Notes: generated from the sequence alone by a model not told the origin. A stretch of 64,000 nucleotides of DNA from Streptomyces sp. NBC_00414 (GCF_036038375.1 NZ_CP107935.1:3410001-3474000), one strand, 5' to 3'; shown: positions 28,202 to 37,706, numbered from the stretch's first letter. A program made the numbers and translations.

Positions 28202-30526
28202 GTGTCGAGCGCAGCCGAGCAGGAGGCAGTGCAGGGGGCGGCCGTGCGGGAACCGCGCGCCCTCGGTGGAGGGCTGCCCGCACAGGCCGCCCCAGCGGTG
28301 AACGGCACGGCGCGTCCGGCGCCGGACATCCCCGTGTGGCCGGGTGCGCCGACCCCGCTCGGGGCCCGCTTCCGGACGGGGCCGGACGGGGTCTCGGGCA
28401 CCAACTTCGCCCTGTGGGCGGGCGGGGCCGAGTCGGTCGAGCTCTGTCTCTTCGGCTCACCGGGCGACGGGGACGCGCGCGGGGAGGGCGAGGGCGCCGA
28501 GATCCGGGTTCCGCTGACCGAGCTGACCCATGAGATCTGGCACGGCTTCGTGCCCGGGGTGCGGCCCGGTCAGCGGTACGGCTTCCGGGTGCACGGCCGC
28601 TGGGACCCGTGGACCGGCGCCCGCTGGAACCCCGCGAAACTGCTCCTGGACCCGTACGCCCGTGCCGTGGACGGCGCCGGACGGGACGAGTTCGGCAGTC
28701 TGCCGCCCGAGGTGTACGGGCATGTGCGCGACTGGCCCCAGCAGCAGGTCGCGGACACCGTGCGCGACGACCGGGACTCCGCGCCCTACGTTCCCAAGGG
28801 GGTCGTCGTCCATGACGACACACCCGGCGACGAGTGGGCGGACGACCGGCGCCCCAAGACGCCGTGGGCGGACTCCGTCATCTACGAGCTGCACGTCAAG
28901 GGCTTCACCAAGCTGCACCCGGGGATCCCGGAGGAACTGCGGGGCACGTACGCCGGGCTGGCGCATCCGGCGGCGATCGAGCACCTGGTGGCGCTCGGGG
29001 TGACGGCCGTCGAGCTGCTGCCGGTGCACCAGTTCGCGCACGAGGACCATCTGCTGCGCCGGGACATGAAGAACTACTGGGGCTACAACTCGATCGGCTA
29101 CTTCGCCCCGCACGCCGGGTACGCGGCCTCCGGGACCAACGGCCAGCAGGTGGGCGAGTTCAAGCGGATGGTGCGCGCGCTGCACGCCGCCGGGATCGAG
29201 GTCATCCTCGACGTGGTCTACAACCACACGGCGGAGGCGAGCGAGCTGGGCCCGACGCTGTCGCTGCGCGGGATCGACAACCGCGGCTACTACCGGCTGC
29301 AGGACGACGCCCGGCGGTACGCGGACTACACGGGTTGCGGCAACACCCTGCACGTCGTGCAGCCGCACGTGCTGCGCCTGATCACTGACTCGCTGCGGTA
29401 CTGGGTGACGGAGATGGGCGTCGACGGCTTCCGCTTCGACCTCGCGGCGGCGCTCGCCCGCTCGATGCACGACGTCGACATGCTGTCGCCGTTCCTGGCC
29501 GTCATCGCGCAGGATCCGGTGCTGCGCCGAGTGAAGCTGATCGCCGAGCCGTGGGACGTCGGCTCCGGCGGCTACCAGGTGGGCGCCTTCCCCCCGCTGT
29601 GGACGGAGTGGAACGACCGCTACCGCAATGCCGTACGGGACTTCTGGCGGGGCGCGCTGCCGGACGTACGGGACCTCGGGTACCGGCTCTCGGGGTCGAG
29701 CGACCTGTACGCGTGGGGCGGGCGGCGGCCGTACGCCTCGGTGAACTTCGTGACCGCCCACGACGGCTTCACCCTGCGGGACATGGTGTCATACGAGCGC
29801 AAGCACAACGAGGCCAACGGCGAGGGGAACCGGGACGGCACCGACGACAACCGGGCCTGGAACTGCGGGACCGAGGGAGAGACCGACGACGCCCGGATAC
29901 AAGGTCTGCGGCGGCGCCAGCTGCGCAACCTCCTGACCACGCTGCTGCTCTCCACGGGCGTCCCGATGCTGGTCGCGGGCGACGAACTGGGGCGGACCCA
30001 GGGCGGCAACAACAACGCGTACTGCCAGGACAACGAGATCAGCTGGCTCGACTGGAGCCTGCTGGACGACCCCGGTTGGCGGGCCCTGTTCGACCTGACG
30101 TCCCGGCTGATCGCCCTGCGCCACGCGCATCCGGTGCTGCGGCGGCGCGCCTTCTTCTCCGGTCGGGCCCATTCGGCCGACGGACTGCGGGACCTGGCGT
30201 GGTTCACCGCCCACGGCACGGAGATGACGGAGCGGGACTGGTACGCGCCCGCCGGCACCCTGGGCATGTTCCTGTCCGGGCGGGACATCCCGGGGCGGGA
30301 CGCGCGGGGCGTACCCGTGACGGACGACAGCTTCCTCGCGGTGCTGCACGCGGGGGACAGACCCGTCAGTTTCGTCCTGCCGGGGCCGCCGTGGGCCCGG
30401 TCGTACGAGGTCGTCGTCGACACGTCGCGGGAGGAGCAGGGGGCCGTGCCCGGGGTGGCGCACCGGGCGGGCGGGACGATCACCGTGCCGGCCCGGGCGG
30501 TCCTGCTGCTGCGGGTGGTGGACTGA
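28202..30526 (+). CDS. glgX: Glycogen debranching enzyme (isoamylase type)
   Basis: The 774-residue protein starts at GTG 28202 after GGGAGGG. It has an N-terminal isoamylase/CBM48 domain (PLGARFRTGPDGVSGTNFALW) and a GH13 barrel with VILDVVYNHTAE, GVDGFRFDLAAAL (nucleophile Asp), KLIAEPWDVG (acid Glu) and NFVTAHDGFTL. GDELGRTQGGNNNAYCQDN is typical of GlgX. It hydrolyses alpha-1,6 branches of phosphorylase-trimmed glycogen. It is divergent from the L,D-transpeptidase. The first 45 or so residues are low-complexity and probably disordered. Confidence 0.95.
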   Translation: MSSAAEQEAVQGAAVREPRALGGGLPAQAAPAVNGTARPAPDIPVWPGAPTPLGARFRTGPDGVSGTNFALWAGGAESVELCLFGSPGDGDARGEGEGAEIRVPLTELTHEIWHGFVPGVRPGQRYGFRVHGRWDPWTGARWNPAKLLLDPYARAVDGAGRDEFGSLPPEVYGHVRDWPQQQVADTVRDDRDSAPYVPKGVVVHDDTPGDEWADDRRPKTPWADSVIYELHVKGFTKLHPGIPEELRGTYAGLAHPAAIEHLVALGVTAVELLPVHQFAHEDHLLRRDMKNYWGYNSIGYFAPHAGYAASGTNGQQVGEFKRMVRALHAAGIEVILDVVYNHTAEASELGPTLSLRGIDNRGYYRLQDDARRYADYTGCGNTLHVVQPHVLRLITDSLRYWVTEMGVDGFRFDLAAALARSMHDVDMLSPFLAVIAQDPVLRRVKLIAEPWDVGSGGYQVGAFPPLWTEWNDRYRNAVRDFWRGALPDVRDLGYRLSGSSDLYAWGGRRPYASVNFVTAHDGFTLRDMVSYERKHNEANGEGNRDGTDDNRAWNCGTEGETDDARIQGLRRRQLRNLLTTLLLSTGVPMLVAGDELGRTQGGNNNAYCQDNEISWLDWSLLDDPGWRALFDLTSRLIALRHAHPVLRRRAFFSGRAHSADGLRDLAWFTAHGTEMTERDWYAPAGTLGMFLSGRDIPGRDARGVPVTDDSFLAVLHAGDRPVSFVLPGPPWARSYEVVVDTSREEQGAVPGVAHRAGGTITVPARAVLLLRVVD

Positions 30527-30619
30527 GAGGGCGCCCTGCACAGGCGGGGCACAGGGGGGCTTCCGCGATCCGGACACGTCCTTGACGTCCCGGGTGGCTC
30601 ACTGGGAACGTCCCTTGTC

Positions 30620-30715
30620 ATGAGGCTCTCCGCTGATCACCCGTGCGCGTGTGTCGCGCTCGTGGAGCGGCGCCATGTCGATCTGTGCCGGCAGTCCAGC
30701 GCCCTCTGTCGCTGA
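30620..30715 (+). CDS. 31-residue cysteine-rich leader peptide upstream of sulfatase
   Basis: ATG 30620 to TGA 30713-30715 encodes 31 residues. The C-terminal half is LVERRHVDLCRQSSALCR, with four Cys in total (residues 9, 11, 23, 30). The RRHVDLxR...LC pattern is that of Streptomyces 'putative leader peptides' found upstream of sulfur-metabolism genes, as I recall them. It ends 108 bp before the sulfatase gene, with GTCCC-GGTCC-GGGAC just downstream able to form a hairpin. Ribosome stalling at Cys codons when cysteine is scarce would couple sulfatase expression to sulfur starvation; this is inferred. Confidence 0.75.
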   Translation: MRLSADHPCACVALVERRHVDLCRQSSALCR

Positions 30716-30823
30716 GCCCGCGGTCGTCCCGCGATCACCCCGCGCTCTTCCTGACCTTCCCCCCTCCTGGGCTTCCCCCCTCCGCGTCCCGGTCCGGGAC
30801 CGCCACGCATCCGAGGATCACGT

Positions 30824-32227
30824 ATGCCTGAAATATCCCGTCGTACCTTCGGTGGGCTCGTCGGCGGCGGTGCCGTCACCGCGGTCACCACCACGGCCGC
30901 CACGGCCTCCGCCGAGCGGCCGTTCAGGGCCCGCCCCGCCGACGCCGCGACCGGCAGGCGTCCCAACATCCTGGTCATCCTCGGGGACGACCTCGGCTGG
31001 GCCGACCTCTCCTCGTACGGCGCCCCGCACATCCGCACGCCCCACCTGGACCGGCTCGCCCGGCAGGGGGTGCGGTTCACCGACGCGTACTCCGGGTCCG
31101 CGACCTGCTCGCCGACCCGGTTCAGCCTCTACACCGGCCGGTATCCGGGCCGTACGCCCGGCGGGCTCGCCGAGCCGATCGCGAACAAGGCGCAGGGGCT
31201 CGACCCGAACCACCCCACCCTCGCCTCCCTGCTGAAGAAGGCGGGCTACTCCACCGCGCTGATCGGCAAGTGGCACTGCGGCTGGCTGCCCGACCACAGC
31301 CCCACCAAGTCCGGCTGGGACGAGTTCTTCGGCAACTTCGGCGGCGTGCTGGAGTACTTCTCCAAGCTCGGCCAGCTCGGCGACTACGACCTCTACGAGG
31401 GCGACGCCCAGTACAAGGACCTGCGCTACTACACCGAGGTACTCACCGAGCGGGCCGTGGAGTACGTCGGGCGCGACCACGACAAACCCTGGCTGCTGAA
31501 CCTCAACTTCACCACCCCGCACTGGCCCTGGCTCGCCGAGGACGACGCGGAGACCGGCGCCGAGATCGCCGCGAAGATCCGGGCGGCCGGGAACCAGGGG
31601 GAGGTCTCCCGGGCGCTCAACCACTTCGACGGCGGCTCGGTGGAGAAGTACGCGCAGATGGTGGAGAGCCTGGACGCGGCCGTCGGCGAGGTGCTCACGG
31701 CGCTGCGTCGCTCGGGTCAGGAGGAGAACACTCTGGTGCTGTTCGCCAGCGACAACGGCGGCGAGCGCTACTCCTACAACTGGCCGCTCAGCGGGGAGAA
31801 GTTCGTGCTCCTCGAAGGCGGTATCCGGGTGCCGGCGATCGTGCGCTGGCCGGCCCGGATCGACGGCCGTCAGGTCAGCCGCGAGCCCAACTTCTCCCCC
31901 GACTGGACCGCGACCCTGCTGGAGGTGGGCGGCGCCCGGCCCGACCCGGCGTACCCGCTGGACGGCACCAGCCTCGCCGGATACCTGCTGAAGGGCGAGC
32001 AGCCGCCGAAGCGCGACCTGTTCTGGCGGGTACGGGCCAACCGGGCGCTGCGGCGCGGCGACTGGAAGTACTACCGGGACGCCGCCGGTGCCGACCACCT
32101 CTACAACCTGGCGAACGACGCCCGTGAACAGGCCGATCTCGCCCCGGACCGGCCGGAGCTGCTCGCCGAGCTGAAGGCGGCCTGGGAGAGGACGGCGGCG
32201 ACCCTTCTCCCGTACCCGACCACCTAG
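30824..32227 (+). CDS. Tat-exported sulfatase (arylsulfatase family)
   Basis: The 467-residue protein starts at ATG 30824 after GAGG. The N-terminus SRRTFGGLVGGGAVTAVTTTAATASA is a twin-arginine signal. The sulfatase core has RPNILVILGDDLGWADLSSYG (metal Asp 55, 56) and GSATCSPTRFSLYTGRYPGR, where Cys 95 in CxPxR is the residue converted to formylglycine. IGKWHCG, TTPHWPWL and FASDNGGERYSYN follow. It hydrolyses sulfate esters outside the membrane, probably scavenging sulfur, which fits the leader peptide upstream. Confidence 0.94.
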   Translation: MPEISRRTFGGLVGGGAVTAVTTTAATASAERPFRARPADAATGRRPNILVILGDDLGWADLSSYGAPHIRTPHLDRLARQGVRFTDAYSGSATCSPTRFSLYTGRYPGRTPGGLAEPIANKAQGLDPNHPTLASLLKKAGYSTALIGKWHCGWLPDHSPTKSGWDEFFGNFGGVLEYFSKLGQLGDYDLYEGDAQYKDLRYYTEVLTERAVEYVGRDHDKPWLLNLNFTTPHWPWLAEDDAETGAEIAAKIRAAGNQGEVSRALNHFDGGSVEKYAQMVESLDAAVGEVLTALRRSGQEENTLVLFASDNGGERYSYNWPLSGEKFVLLEGGIRVPAIVRWPARIDGRQVSREPNFSPDWTATLLEVGGARPDPAYPLDGTSLAGYLLKGEQPPKRDLFWRVRANRALRRGDWKYYRDAAGADHLYNLANDAREQADLAPDRPELLAELKAAWERTAATLLPYPTT

Positions 32228-32299
32228 GACGGCTCCCGGCCCTCGGACCGGCCAAAACTCGCTGGGTGTTGTCAGTGCCGAAACGTAGGCTCGCTGCTG

Positions 32300-34171
32300 A
32301 TGCCGACCACACCTGCGCCCGCCGAGGGAACCACCGAGACCGAGTCCACCGAGAGCCGTTCCGCCGTCCGCAGCCTGCTGCGGCTGTGGCCGTACGTACG
32401 GCCCGTGCGCGGGCGGCTGGCCACCGCGGCCGTCGTCGCGGTCGCCGCCTCCTGTACGGGGCTGGTGATCCCGCTCGTCCTCAAGTGGATCGTGGACGGG
32501 CCGGTGGCCGACCGGAGCACGGGCGGGGTGTGGCTGGGCGCGCTGTACCTGCTGCTGCTCGGGATCGCGGAGGCGGTGCTCTTCGGGCTGCGGCGCTGGC
32601 TGGTGGCCAGGCCGCTGGCCGGGGTCGAGGCGGCGATGCGGGCCGATCTGTACCGGCACCTGCAGCGGCTGCCCATCGCCTTCCACGACCGCTGGCCGTC
32701 GGGACAGTTGCTGTCGCGGGGCACGACCGATCTGATGCTGCTGCGGATGTTCCTCGCGTTCCCGCTGACGTTCCTGCTGGTCAACTCGGTGACGATCCTC
32801 GTGGGTGTCCTCATCATGCTGGCCCAGGACTGGACACTGGGACTCGTGCTGCTCGCGCCCGCCCTGCCCGTGATGGTCGTCTGCTGGCTCTTCGAGAAGC
32901 GGTACTCGCGGGTGGCACGGCAGGCGCAGGACCAGGTCGGCGATCTGACGACGCTCGTCGAGGAGAGCGTGCTCGGCATCCGGATCATCAAGGGGTTCGG
33001 GCGCCATCGCAGCCAGGCCCTCGCCTTCCGGGAGCTCTCCCGGACGCTGCGCGGCACGGAGCTGGCGAAGGCGCGGCTGCTCGCCGGTATCTTCGCGGCC
33101 ATCACGACCCTGCCCGAGCTGGCCATCGGCGCGGCCCTCGTGCTCGGCACGGTGCAGGTGGCCGACGGTTCCCTGTCGGCCGGGACGCTGGTGGCGTTCC
33201 TGTCCACGGCCCTCGCCCTGCGCTGGCCCGTCGAGTCGATCGGTTTCCTGCTCGCGATGAGCCAGGAGGCGGCCACGGCCACCGAGCGGTACTTCGAAGT
33301 CATGGACGCGGCCCCGGAGTCGGACACGGCGTCGGCGTCCGCGGCGGCACCGGCTTCCAGGGCGGCACCGTCTTCCAGGGCGGTGCTCGTCGGCGCCGGT
33401 GGCGGCGACGGGCCCGGCGGGCTCCGGTTCGAAGGGGTGCGGTTCCGGTATCCCGACGCCGAGAGCGACAGCGTGCCCGTCCTCGACGGCATCGATCTGC
33501 ACATCCGGCCCGGCGAGACCATGGCCCTCGTGGGCGGTACGGGCTCCGGCAAGACGACGCTCACCGCGCTCGTCCCCCGGCTGCACGAGGTCACCGCGGG
33601 CCGGATCACCCTGGACGGCGTGGACATCACCGAGCTGCCCAGACAGGAGCTGCGCGCCCTCGTGGCGGTCGCCTTCGAGGAGCCCACCCTGTTCTCCGCC
33701 GGGGTGGGCGAGAACGTCCTCATGGGCGCCGCGGACACCGCGGGCGAGGCCGATCTGGCCCGTGCCCTGGCCGTCGCGCAGGCGGACTTCGTCCACGCGC
33801 TGCCCCAGGGCACGGACACCCAGGTCGGCGAGCAGGGCCTCAGCCTGTCCGGCGGCCAGCGTCAGCGGCTCGCCCTGGCGCGGGCGGTCGTCGGCAACCC
33901 CCGCTTCCTCGTCCTGGACGATCCGCTCTCCGCCCTGGACGTCCACACGGAGGCCCTGGTCGAGGCGGCCCTGCGCCGCGTCCTCGCCGGGACGACCGCC
34001 CTGGTCGTGGCCCATCGCCCGTCCACGGTCCTGCTCGCCGACCGCGTCGCCCTGCTCTCCGGGGGCCGCGTCACCGCCGTCGGCACGCACCACGAACTGC
34101 TGCGTACGAGCGCGGAATACGCCTGGCTGATGTCGGGAAGGACAGAGACGACCGAGAGGGAGAACCGATGA
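32300..34171 (+). CDS. ABC exporter half-transporter with degenerate catalytic site (pair 1, subunit A)
   Basis: The 623-residue protein starts at ATG 32300. A six-helix exporter domain (about 30-320) is followed by an Ala/Ser linker and an ATPase domain. Walker A VGGTGSGKTT, signature LSLSGGQRQRLALARAV and H-loop VVAHRPST are normal. The Walker B end is LDDPLSALD, so the catalytic Glu is Asp, and the Q-loop reads AVAFEEPTLFS with Glu for Gln. This is the degenerate partner of a heterodimeric multidrug/peptide exporter. Its stop overlaps the next gene start (ATGA). Confidence 0.92.
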   Translation: MPTTPAPAEGTTETESTESRSAVRSLLRLWPYVRPVRGRLATAAVVAVAASCTGLVIPLVLKWIVDGPVADRSTGGVWLGALYLLLLGIAEAVLFGLRRWLVARPLAGVEAAMRADLYRHLQRLPIAFHDRWPSGQLLSRGTTDLMLLRMFLAFPLTFLLVNSVTILVGVLIMLAQDWTLGLVLLAPALPVMVVCWLFEKRYSRVARQAQDQVGDLTTLVEESVLGIRIIKGFGRHRSQALAFRELSRTLRGTELAKARLLAGIFAAITTLPELAIGAALVLGTVQVADGSLSAGTLVAFLSTALALRWPVESIGFLLAMSQEAATATERYFEVMDAAPESDTASASAAAPASRAAPSSRAVLVGAGGGDGPGGLRFEGVRFRYPDAESDSVPVLDGIDLHIRPGETMALVGGTGSGKTTLTALVPRLHEVTAGRITLDGVDITELPRQELRALVAVAFEEPTLFSAGVGENVLMGAADTAGEADLARALAVAQADFVHALPQGTDTQVGEQGLSLSGGQRQRLALARAVVGNPRFLVLDDPLSALDVHTEALVEAALRRVLAGTTALVVAHRPSTVLLADRVALLSGGRVTAVGTHHELLRTSAEYAWLMSGRTETTERENR

Positions 34172-36054
34172 CGGCGCCCACGACCACCGCGCCGACGGAC
34201 GGCGACGCGGCGCGGCCCGCGGCCCTCGAGGACGGCGATCCCTTCGACCGTGACGCCCTGCCCGCTCCCCCGCGGGCCACGGCCGTCCTCCTGCGCTCCC
34301 TGCTCGCGCCCATGAAGGCCCGCGTCGTCCTGTCGGCGGTCCTGCTGCTGCTCCAGCAGGCGGCGGTGCAGGCGGGCCCGATGCTCGTGGCGTACGCCAT
34401 CGACCGCGCCGTACCGGCGTTCCGCGACGACGACCACGGCCCGCTGATCGCGGTGGCCGTCGCCTACGCGCTGTGCTCGCTGGCGGCCGGCGCCCTCCAG
34501 TGCGGCTTCGTCCTCGTGTCGGCCCGCGTCAACCAGGACGTCCTGCTCGACCTGCGTGGCAGGATCTTCCGGCACGCGCAGGCGCTCAGCGTCGACTTCC
34601 ACGAGCGCTACACCTCGGGCCGGCTCATCTCGCGCTCCACGACGGACGTCGAGTCACTGCGCGAGCTGCTCAGCGAGGGCCTCCAGGAACTCATCACCGT
34701 CATCCTGTCGTTCGTCTACATCTCGGCGCTGCTGCTCTGGCTGGACCTGGGCCTCGGCGCGGTCGCGGTGGCGTCGTTCGTGCCGCTGTACCTCCTCATC
34801 CGGCTCTACCGGCACCGCGCCGGGCGGATCTTCACCCTCCGCTCGACCGCCATCGCCGCGGTCATCGTGAAGTTCGCGGAGACGATGAACGGCATCAGGC
34901 CGGTGCGCGCCTTCCGTCGCGAGGCCGTCAACGACACGGCCTTCCACGCGCTCAACAGCCGCCACGAACGCATCAACGGCGACGCCATCCTGGAGATGGC
35001 CCGCTATGTCGTCGGCTCCCGGCTGGTCGCCAACACCGCGGTCGCGGGCATCGTGCTGTGGGGCGCGTACCGGGTGGCCTCCGGGTCCCTCGCGCTGGGT
35101 GTACTGGCCGCCGCCGTGCTCTACCTGCGGCGCCTGTACGACCCGATCGACCGGCTCGGCATGTTCCTCAACTCGTACCAGTCGGCGGCGGCCTCGATGG
35201 AGAAGATCGCGGGTCTGCTGGCCCAGGTCCCCTCGGTGCCGGAACCGGCGCAGTCGCGTGAGCTGCCCCCGCTCGCCTCCGAACTCCCGGGCCGGGAGGT
35301 CGTGTTCGACGACGTCCGGTTCGCGTACCGCACGGGCGGCGAAGTGCTCCCGACCTTCTCGCTGACGCTCCCGGCGGGCCAGACCGTCGCCGTGGTCGGC
35401 TCAACGGGTGCGGGCAAGTCGACGCTCGCCAAGCTCCTGGCCCGCTTCTACGACCCCACGACCGGCCGGGTCCTGCTCGACGGCGTGGATCTGCGCGAGC
35501 TCTCGGTGCCCGAACTGCGGCGCGGTGTCGTGATGGTGACGCAGGAGGCCTTCCTGTTCTCCGGCACGGTCGCCGAGAACATCGCCATCGGCCGCCCCGA
35601 CGCCTCGCGCGAGGACATCGAGCGGGCCGCCAAGGCGATCGGCGCCCATGACTTCATCAGCGCCCTGCCGGACGGCTACGACACGGACGTACGCAAGAGG
35701 GGTGGGCGCATCTCGGCCGGTCAGCGCCAACTGGTCGCGTTCGCGCGGGCATTGCTGGCCGACCCGGCGGTCCTGATCCTCGACGAGGCCACCAGTTCGC
35801 TGGACGTGCCAGGTGAACGGGCCGTCCAGCGGGCCATGGACACGGTCCTGCGCGGGCGTACGGCGGTGGTCATCGCGCACCGGCTGTCGACGGTCGAGAT
35901 CGCCGACCGGGTCCTCGTCATGGAGCACGGCCGCATCGTCGAGGACGGCAGCCCCGACCGGCTCATCACGGACACGGGCCGGTTCGCGGACCTGCACCAG
36001 GCCTGGCGGGACAGCCTCGTGCAGGGAAACGCGGACGCCGGTTCCGCGCGCTGA
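34168..36054 (+). CDS. ABC exporter half-transporter, catalytic subunit (pair 1, subunit B)
   Basis: The 628-residue protein starts at ATG 34168, overlapping the previous stop by 4 bp behind GAGAGGGAG. A six-helix exporter domain (about 45-340) is followed by an ATPase domain with Walker A VGSTGAGKST, Q-loop VMVTQEAFLFSG, signature RISAGQRQLVAFARAL (SAGQ), Walker B ILDEATSSLD and H-loop IAHRLST. With subunit A it should make one competent ATP site (this Walker A/B plus the A-subunit LSGGQ). Substrate is unknown. Confidence 0.93.
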   Translation: MTAPTTTAPTDGDAARPAALEDGDPFDRDALPAPPRATAVLLRSLLAPMKARVVLSAVLLLLQQAAVQAGPMLVAYAIDRAVPAFRDDDHGPLIAVAVAYALCSLAAGALQCGFVLVSARVNQDVLLDLRGRIFRHAQALSVDFHERYTSGRLISRSTTDVESLRELLSEGLQELITVILSFVYISALLLWLDLGLGAVAVASFVPLYLLIRLYRHRAGRIFTLRSTAIAAVIVKFAETMNGIRPVRAFRREAVNDTAFHALNSRHERINGDAILEMARYVVGSRLVANTAVAGIVLWGAYRVASGSLALGVLAAAVLYLRRLYDPIDRLGMFLNSYQSAAASMEKIAGLLAQVPSVPEPAQSRELPPLASELPGREVVFDDVRFAYRTGGEVLPTFSLTLPAGQTVAVVGSTGAGKSTLAKLLARFYDPTTGRVLLDGVDLRELSVPELRRGVVMVTQEAFLFSGTVAENIAIGRPDASREDIERAAKAIGAHDFISALPDGYDTDVRKRGGRISAGQRQLVAFARALLADPAVLILDEATSSLDVPGERAVQRAMDTVLRGRTAVVIAHRLSTVEIADRVLVMEHGRIVEDGSPDRLITDTGRFADLHQAWRDSLVQGNADAGSAR

Positions 36055-36130
36055 CGGACGCCGACGCGCGGCGGCCCACGTGGCCACTCGGAGAAGCCTT
36101 TCCCGAGTCGATTGCGTCTGGGTAACTCAT

Positions 36131-36161
36131 CAAGTCAGATACTTGCACTTGATGTTAAGTG
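36131..36161. promoter_or_regulatory. Adjacent inverted repeats in the promoter of the NAD(P)-binding protein
   Basis: CAAGT-CAGAT-ACTTG (36131-36145) is followed at once by CACTT-GATGTT-AAGTG (36146-36161). Both are perfect 5-bp inverted repeats, 24 bp before the ATG at 36185. HxlR- or MarR-type repressors bind such sites near reductase genes. The neighbouring LysR protein would prefer T-N11-A motifs. Assignment is open. Confidence 0.5.
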
Positions 36162-36184
36162 GGTGACTCTCTAGCGTTCTCGGC

Positions 36185-36793
36185 ATGAACCTCACCGTCC
36201 TCGCGGCCTCCGGCCGGACCGGAATCGCCCTCACCCGACAGGCGCTGGAACGCGGCCACACCGTGACCGCCGTCGCGCGTGACCCCGAGCGGATCGACCT
36301 TCCCGACTCCCCGAACCTGCGCAAGGTGGCGGGCGACGTGACCGACGCGGCAGGCATCGCCACCGTCGTGGACAAGGACTCCGTGGTCCTGTCCGCGCTC
36401 GGCACGGACCGGGCCGGAATCCTGCTGACCGGCGCCCGGGCCGTGGTCGCCGCCGGCCCGCGGCGCGTCATCTGGCTCGGCGCCTACGGCACCGGCAGAT
36501 CGGCCGCGGTCGCCGGGGAGGGCGCGGACATGCTCGCCAGGGCGCTGGGCGACCGGCTCGCGGACAAGGTCGAGGCCGACGACACCGTCCTCGCCGCCGG
36601 CGGCACCGTCTTCCACGCCGGGATGCTCGCCGACGGACCGGAAAGCCCCCACCGGCGCACGGTCGGCCTGGAGGCCGGGCCGCCCTTCGACCTCGGCGCG
36701 AAGGTCAGCCGGGAGACCGTCGCCGCGGCCATGCTCGACGAGGCCGAGACGCCCCGCCGTCCCGGCGCCGTGGCCCTGCCGCTGGCGCAGTAG
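36185..36793 (+). CDS. NAD(P)H-binding (atypical SDR) protein
   Basis: The 202-residue protein starts at ATG 36185. MNLTVLAASGRTGIALTRQALERGHTVTAVARDPER is a Rossmann fold resembling the NmrA/SDR-a5 glycine motif (GATGxxG), here AASGRTG. VVLSALGTDRAG and RRVIWLGAYGTGRSA follow, matching the NAD(P)H-binding family of small flavin/quinone-type reductases and redox sensors. It is convergent with the LysR gene (13-bp gap) and has paired inverted repeats upstream. Confidence 0.83.
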   Translation: MNLTVLAASGRTGIALTRQALERGHTVTAVARDPERIDLPDSPNLRKVAGDVTDAAGIATVVDKDSVVLSALGTDRAGILLTGARAVVAAGPRRVIWLGAYGTGRSAAVAGEGADMLARALGDRLADKVEADDTVLAAGGTVFHAGMLADGPESPHRRTVGLEAGPPFDLGAKVSRETVAAAMLDEAETPRRPGAVALPLAQ

Positions 36794-36806
36794 TCGGCCG
36801 GTGCGG

Positions 36807-37706
36807 TCAGCCGCCGGTGATCTCCTCGATCGAGGCCCGGGCCTGCTCGCGGAGCCAGGCGTGGGCGGGGTCGGAATCGTAGCGCTGGTGCCAGTTGCAG
36901 TGGATCGCCGCCGCCGGCGTCTCGATCGGCAGCGGCCGGGTGACCAGCCCGAACGCCTCGACGAGCGGGCCTCCGAGGATCTCCGTGCAGGTGACCAGCG
37001 CGTCACCGCCGGCCGCGATCCGCAGGGCGGTGGCCACCGTCGCCACCGCCGCGACCACCCGGCGCCGCAGACCCTCGGCGGCCAGCACGTCGTCGATCGG
37101 CGCGGTGAGCCGGCCCCGCCGGGAGATCACCACATGCGGCTGCGCCGCGTAGGAGGCCAGGTCCAGCCCGGCGGCACAGGGGTGGTCCGCGCGCATCGCC
37201 ACGACGAGCCGGTCCTCACCGAGCCGCTCGGACCGGAACTCGGGCAGACTCGCCCGGCCGCCGCCGAGTTCCAGATCGACGCGGCCGTGCCGGAGGTCGT
37301 CGGTGTCGACGGAGGTCTCCGCCAGCACCCGCAACCGCACCCCGGGAGCCCGCTCCTGGATCCTCCCGACCAGCACCGGCAGCAGGGCCGCGGCCACCGC
37401 GTCATGACACTGGATCGTGAAGGTGCGGTCCATCCCGGCCGGGTCCAGCTCACGGATCGGCGCGAGCACCTCGTGCGCCTGCCTGACCAGCCGGTGGACG
37501 TCCTCCCGTACCGACATCGCGTACGGGGTGGGAGTCATCGAGTGGCCGGTGCGCACCAGGATGTCGTCCCCGGTGACGGCGCGAAGCCTGCCGAGGGTAC
37601 GGCTGACCGCGGGTGAGGACAGGTGCAGCCGCTCGGCCGCGCCCATCACGCTGCCCTCTTCGAGCAGGGCGTCCAGCACGGTCAGCAGATTCAAGTCCAG
37701 TTGCAT
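36807..37706 (-). CDS. LysR-family transcriptional regulator
   Basis: The 299-residue protein starts at ATG 37706. The N-terminal winged helix is MQLDLNLLTVLDALLEEGSV...AAERLHLSSPAVSRTLGRLRAVTGDDILVRTG. The substrate-binding domain follows (FTIQCHDAVAAALLPVL onward). It is divergent from the IMPase-like gene (54-bp gap), which is its likeliest target, and convergent with the NAD(P)-binding gene. Confidence 0.94.
   Translation of the reverse strand: MQLDLNLLTVLDALLEEGSVMGAAERLHLSSPAVSRTLGRLRAVTGDDILVRTGHSMTPTPYAMSVREDVHRLVRQAHEVLAPIRELDPAGMDRTFTIQCHDAVAAALLPVLVGRIQERAPGVRLRVLAETSVDTDDLRHGRVDLELGGGRASLPEFRSERLGEDRLVVAMRADHPCAAGLDLASYAAQPHVVISRRGRLTAPIDDVLAAEGLRRRVVAAVATVATALRIAAGGDALVTCTEILGGPLVEAFGLVTRPLPIETPAAAIHCNWHQRYDSDPAHAWLREQARASIEEITGG

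Noticed and set aside
30818..34093. 1091-codon open frame on the minus strand
   Set aside because: Antisense to the sulfatase and ABC exporter genes; Arg/Gly/Asp/Glu/His-rich mirror of real coding sequence with no motifs.
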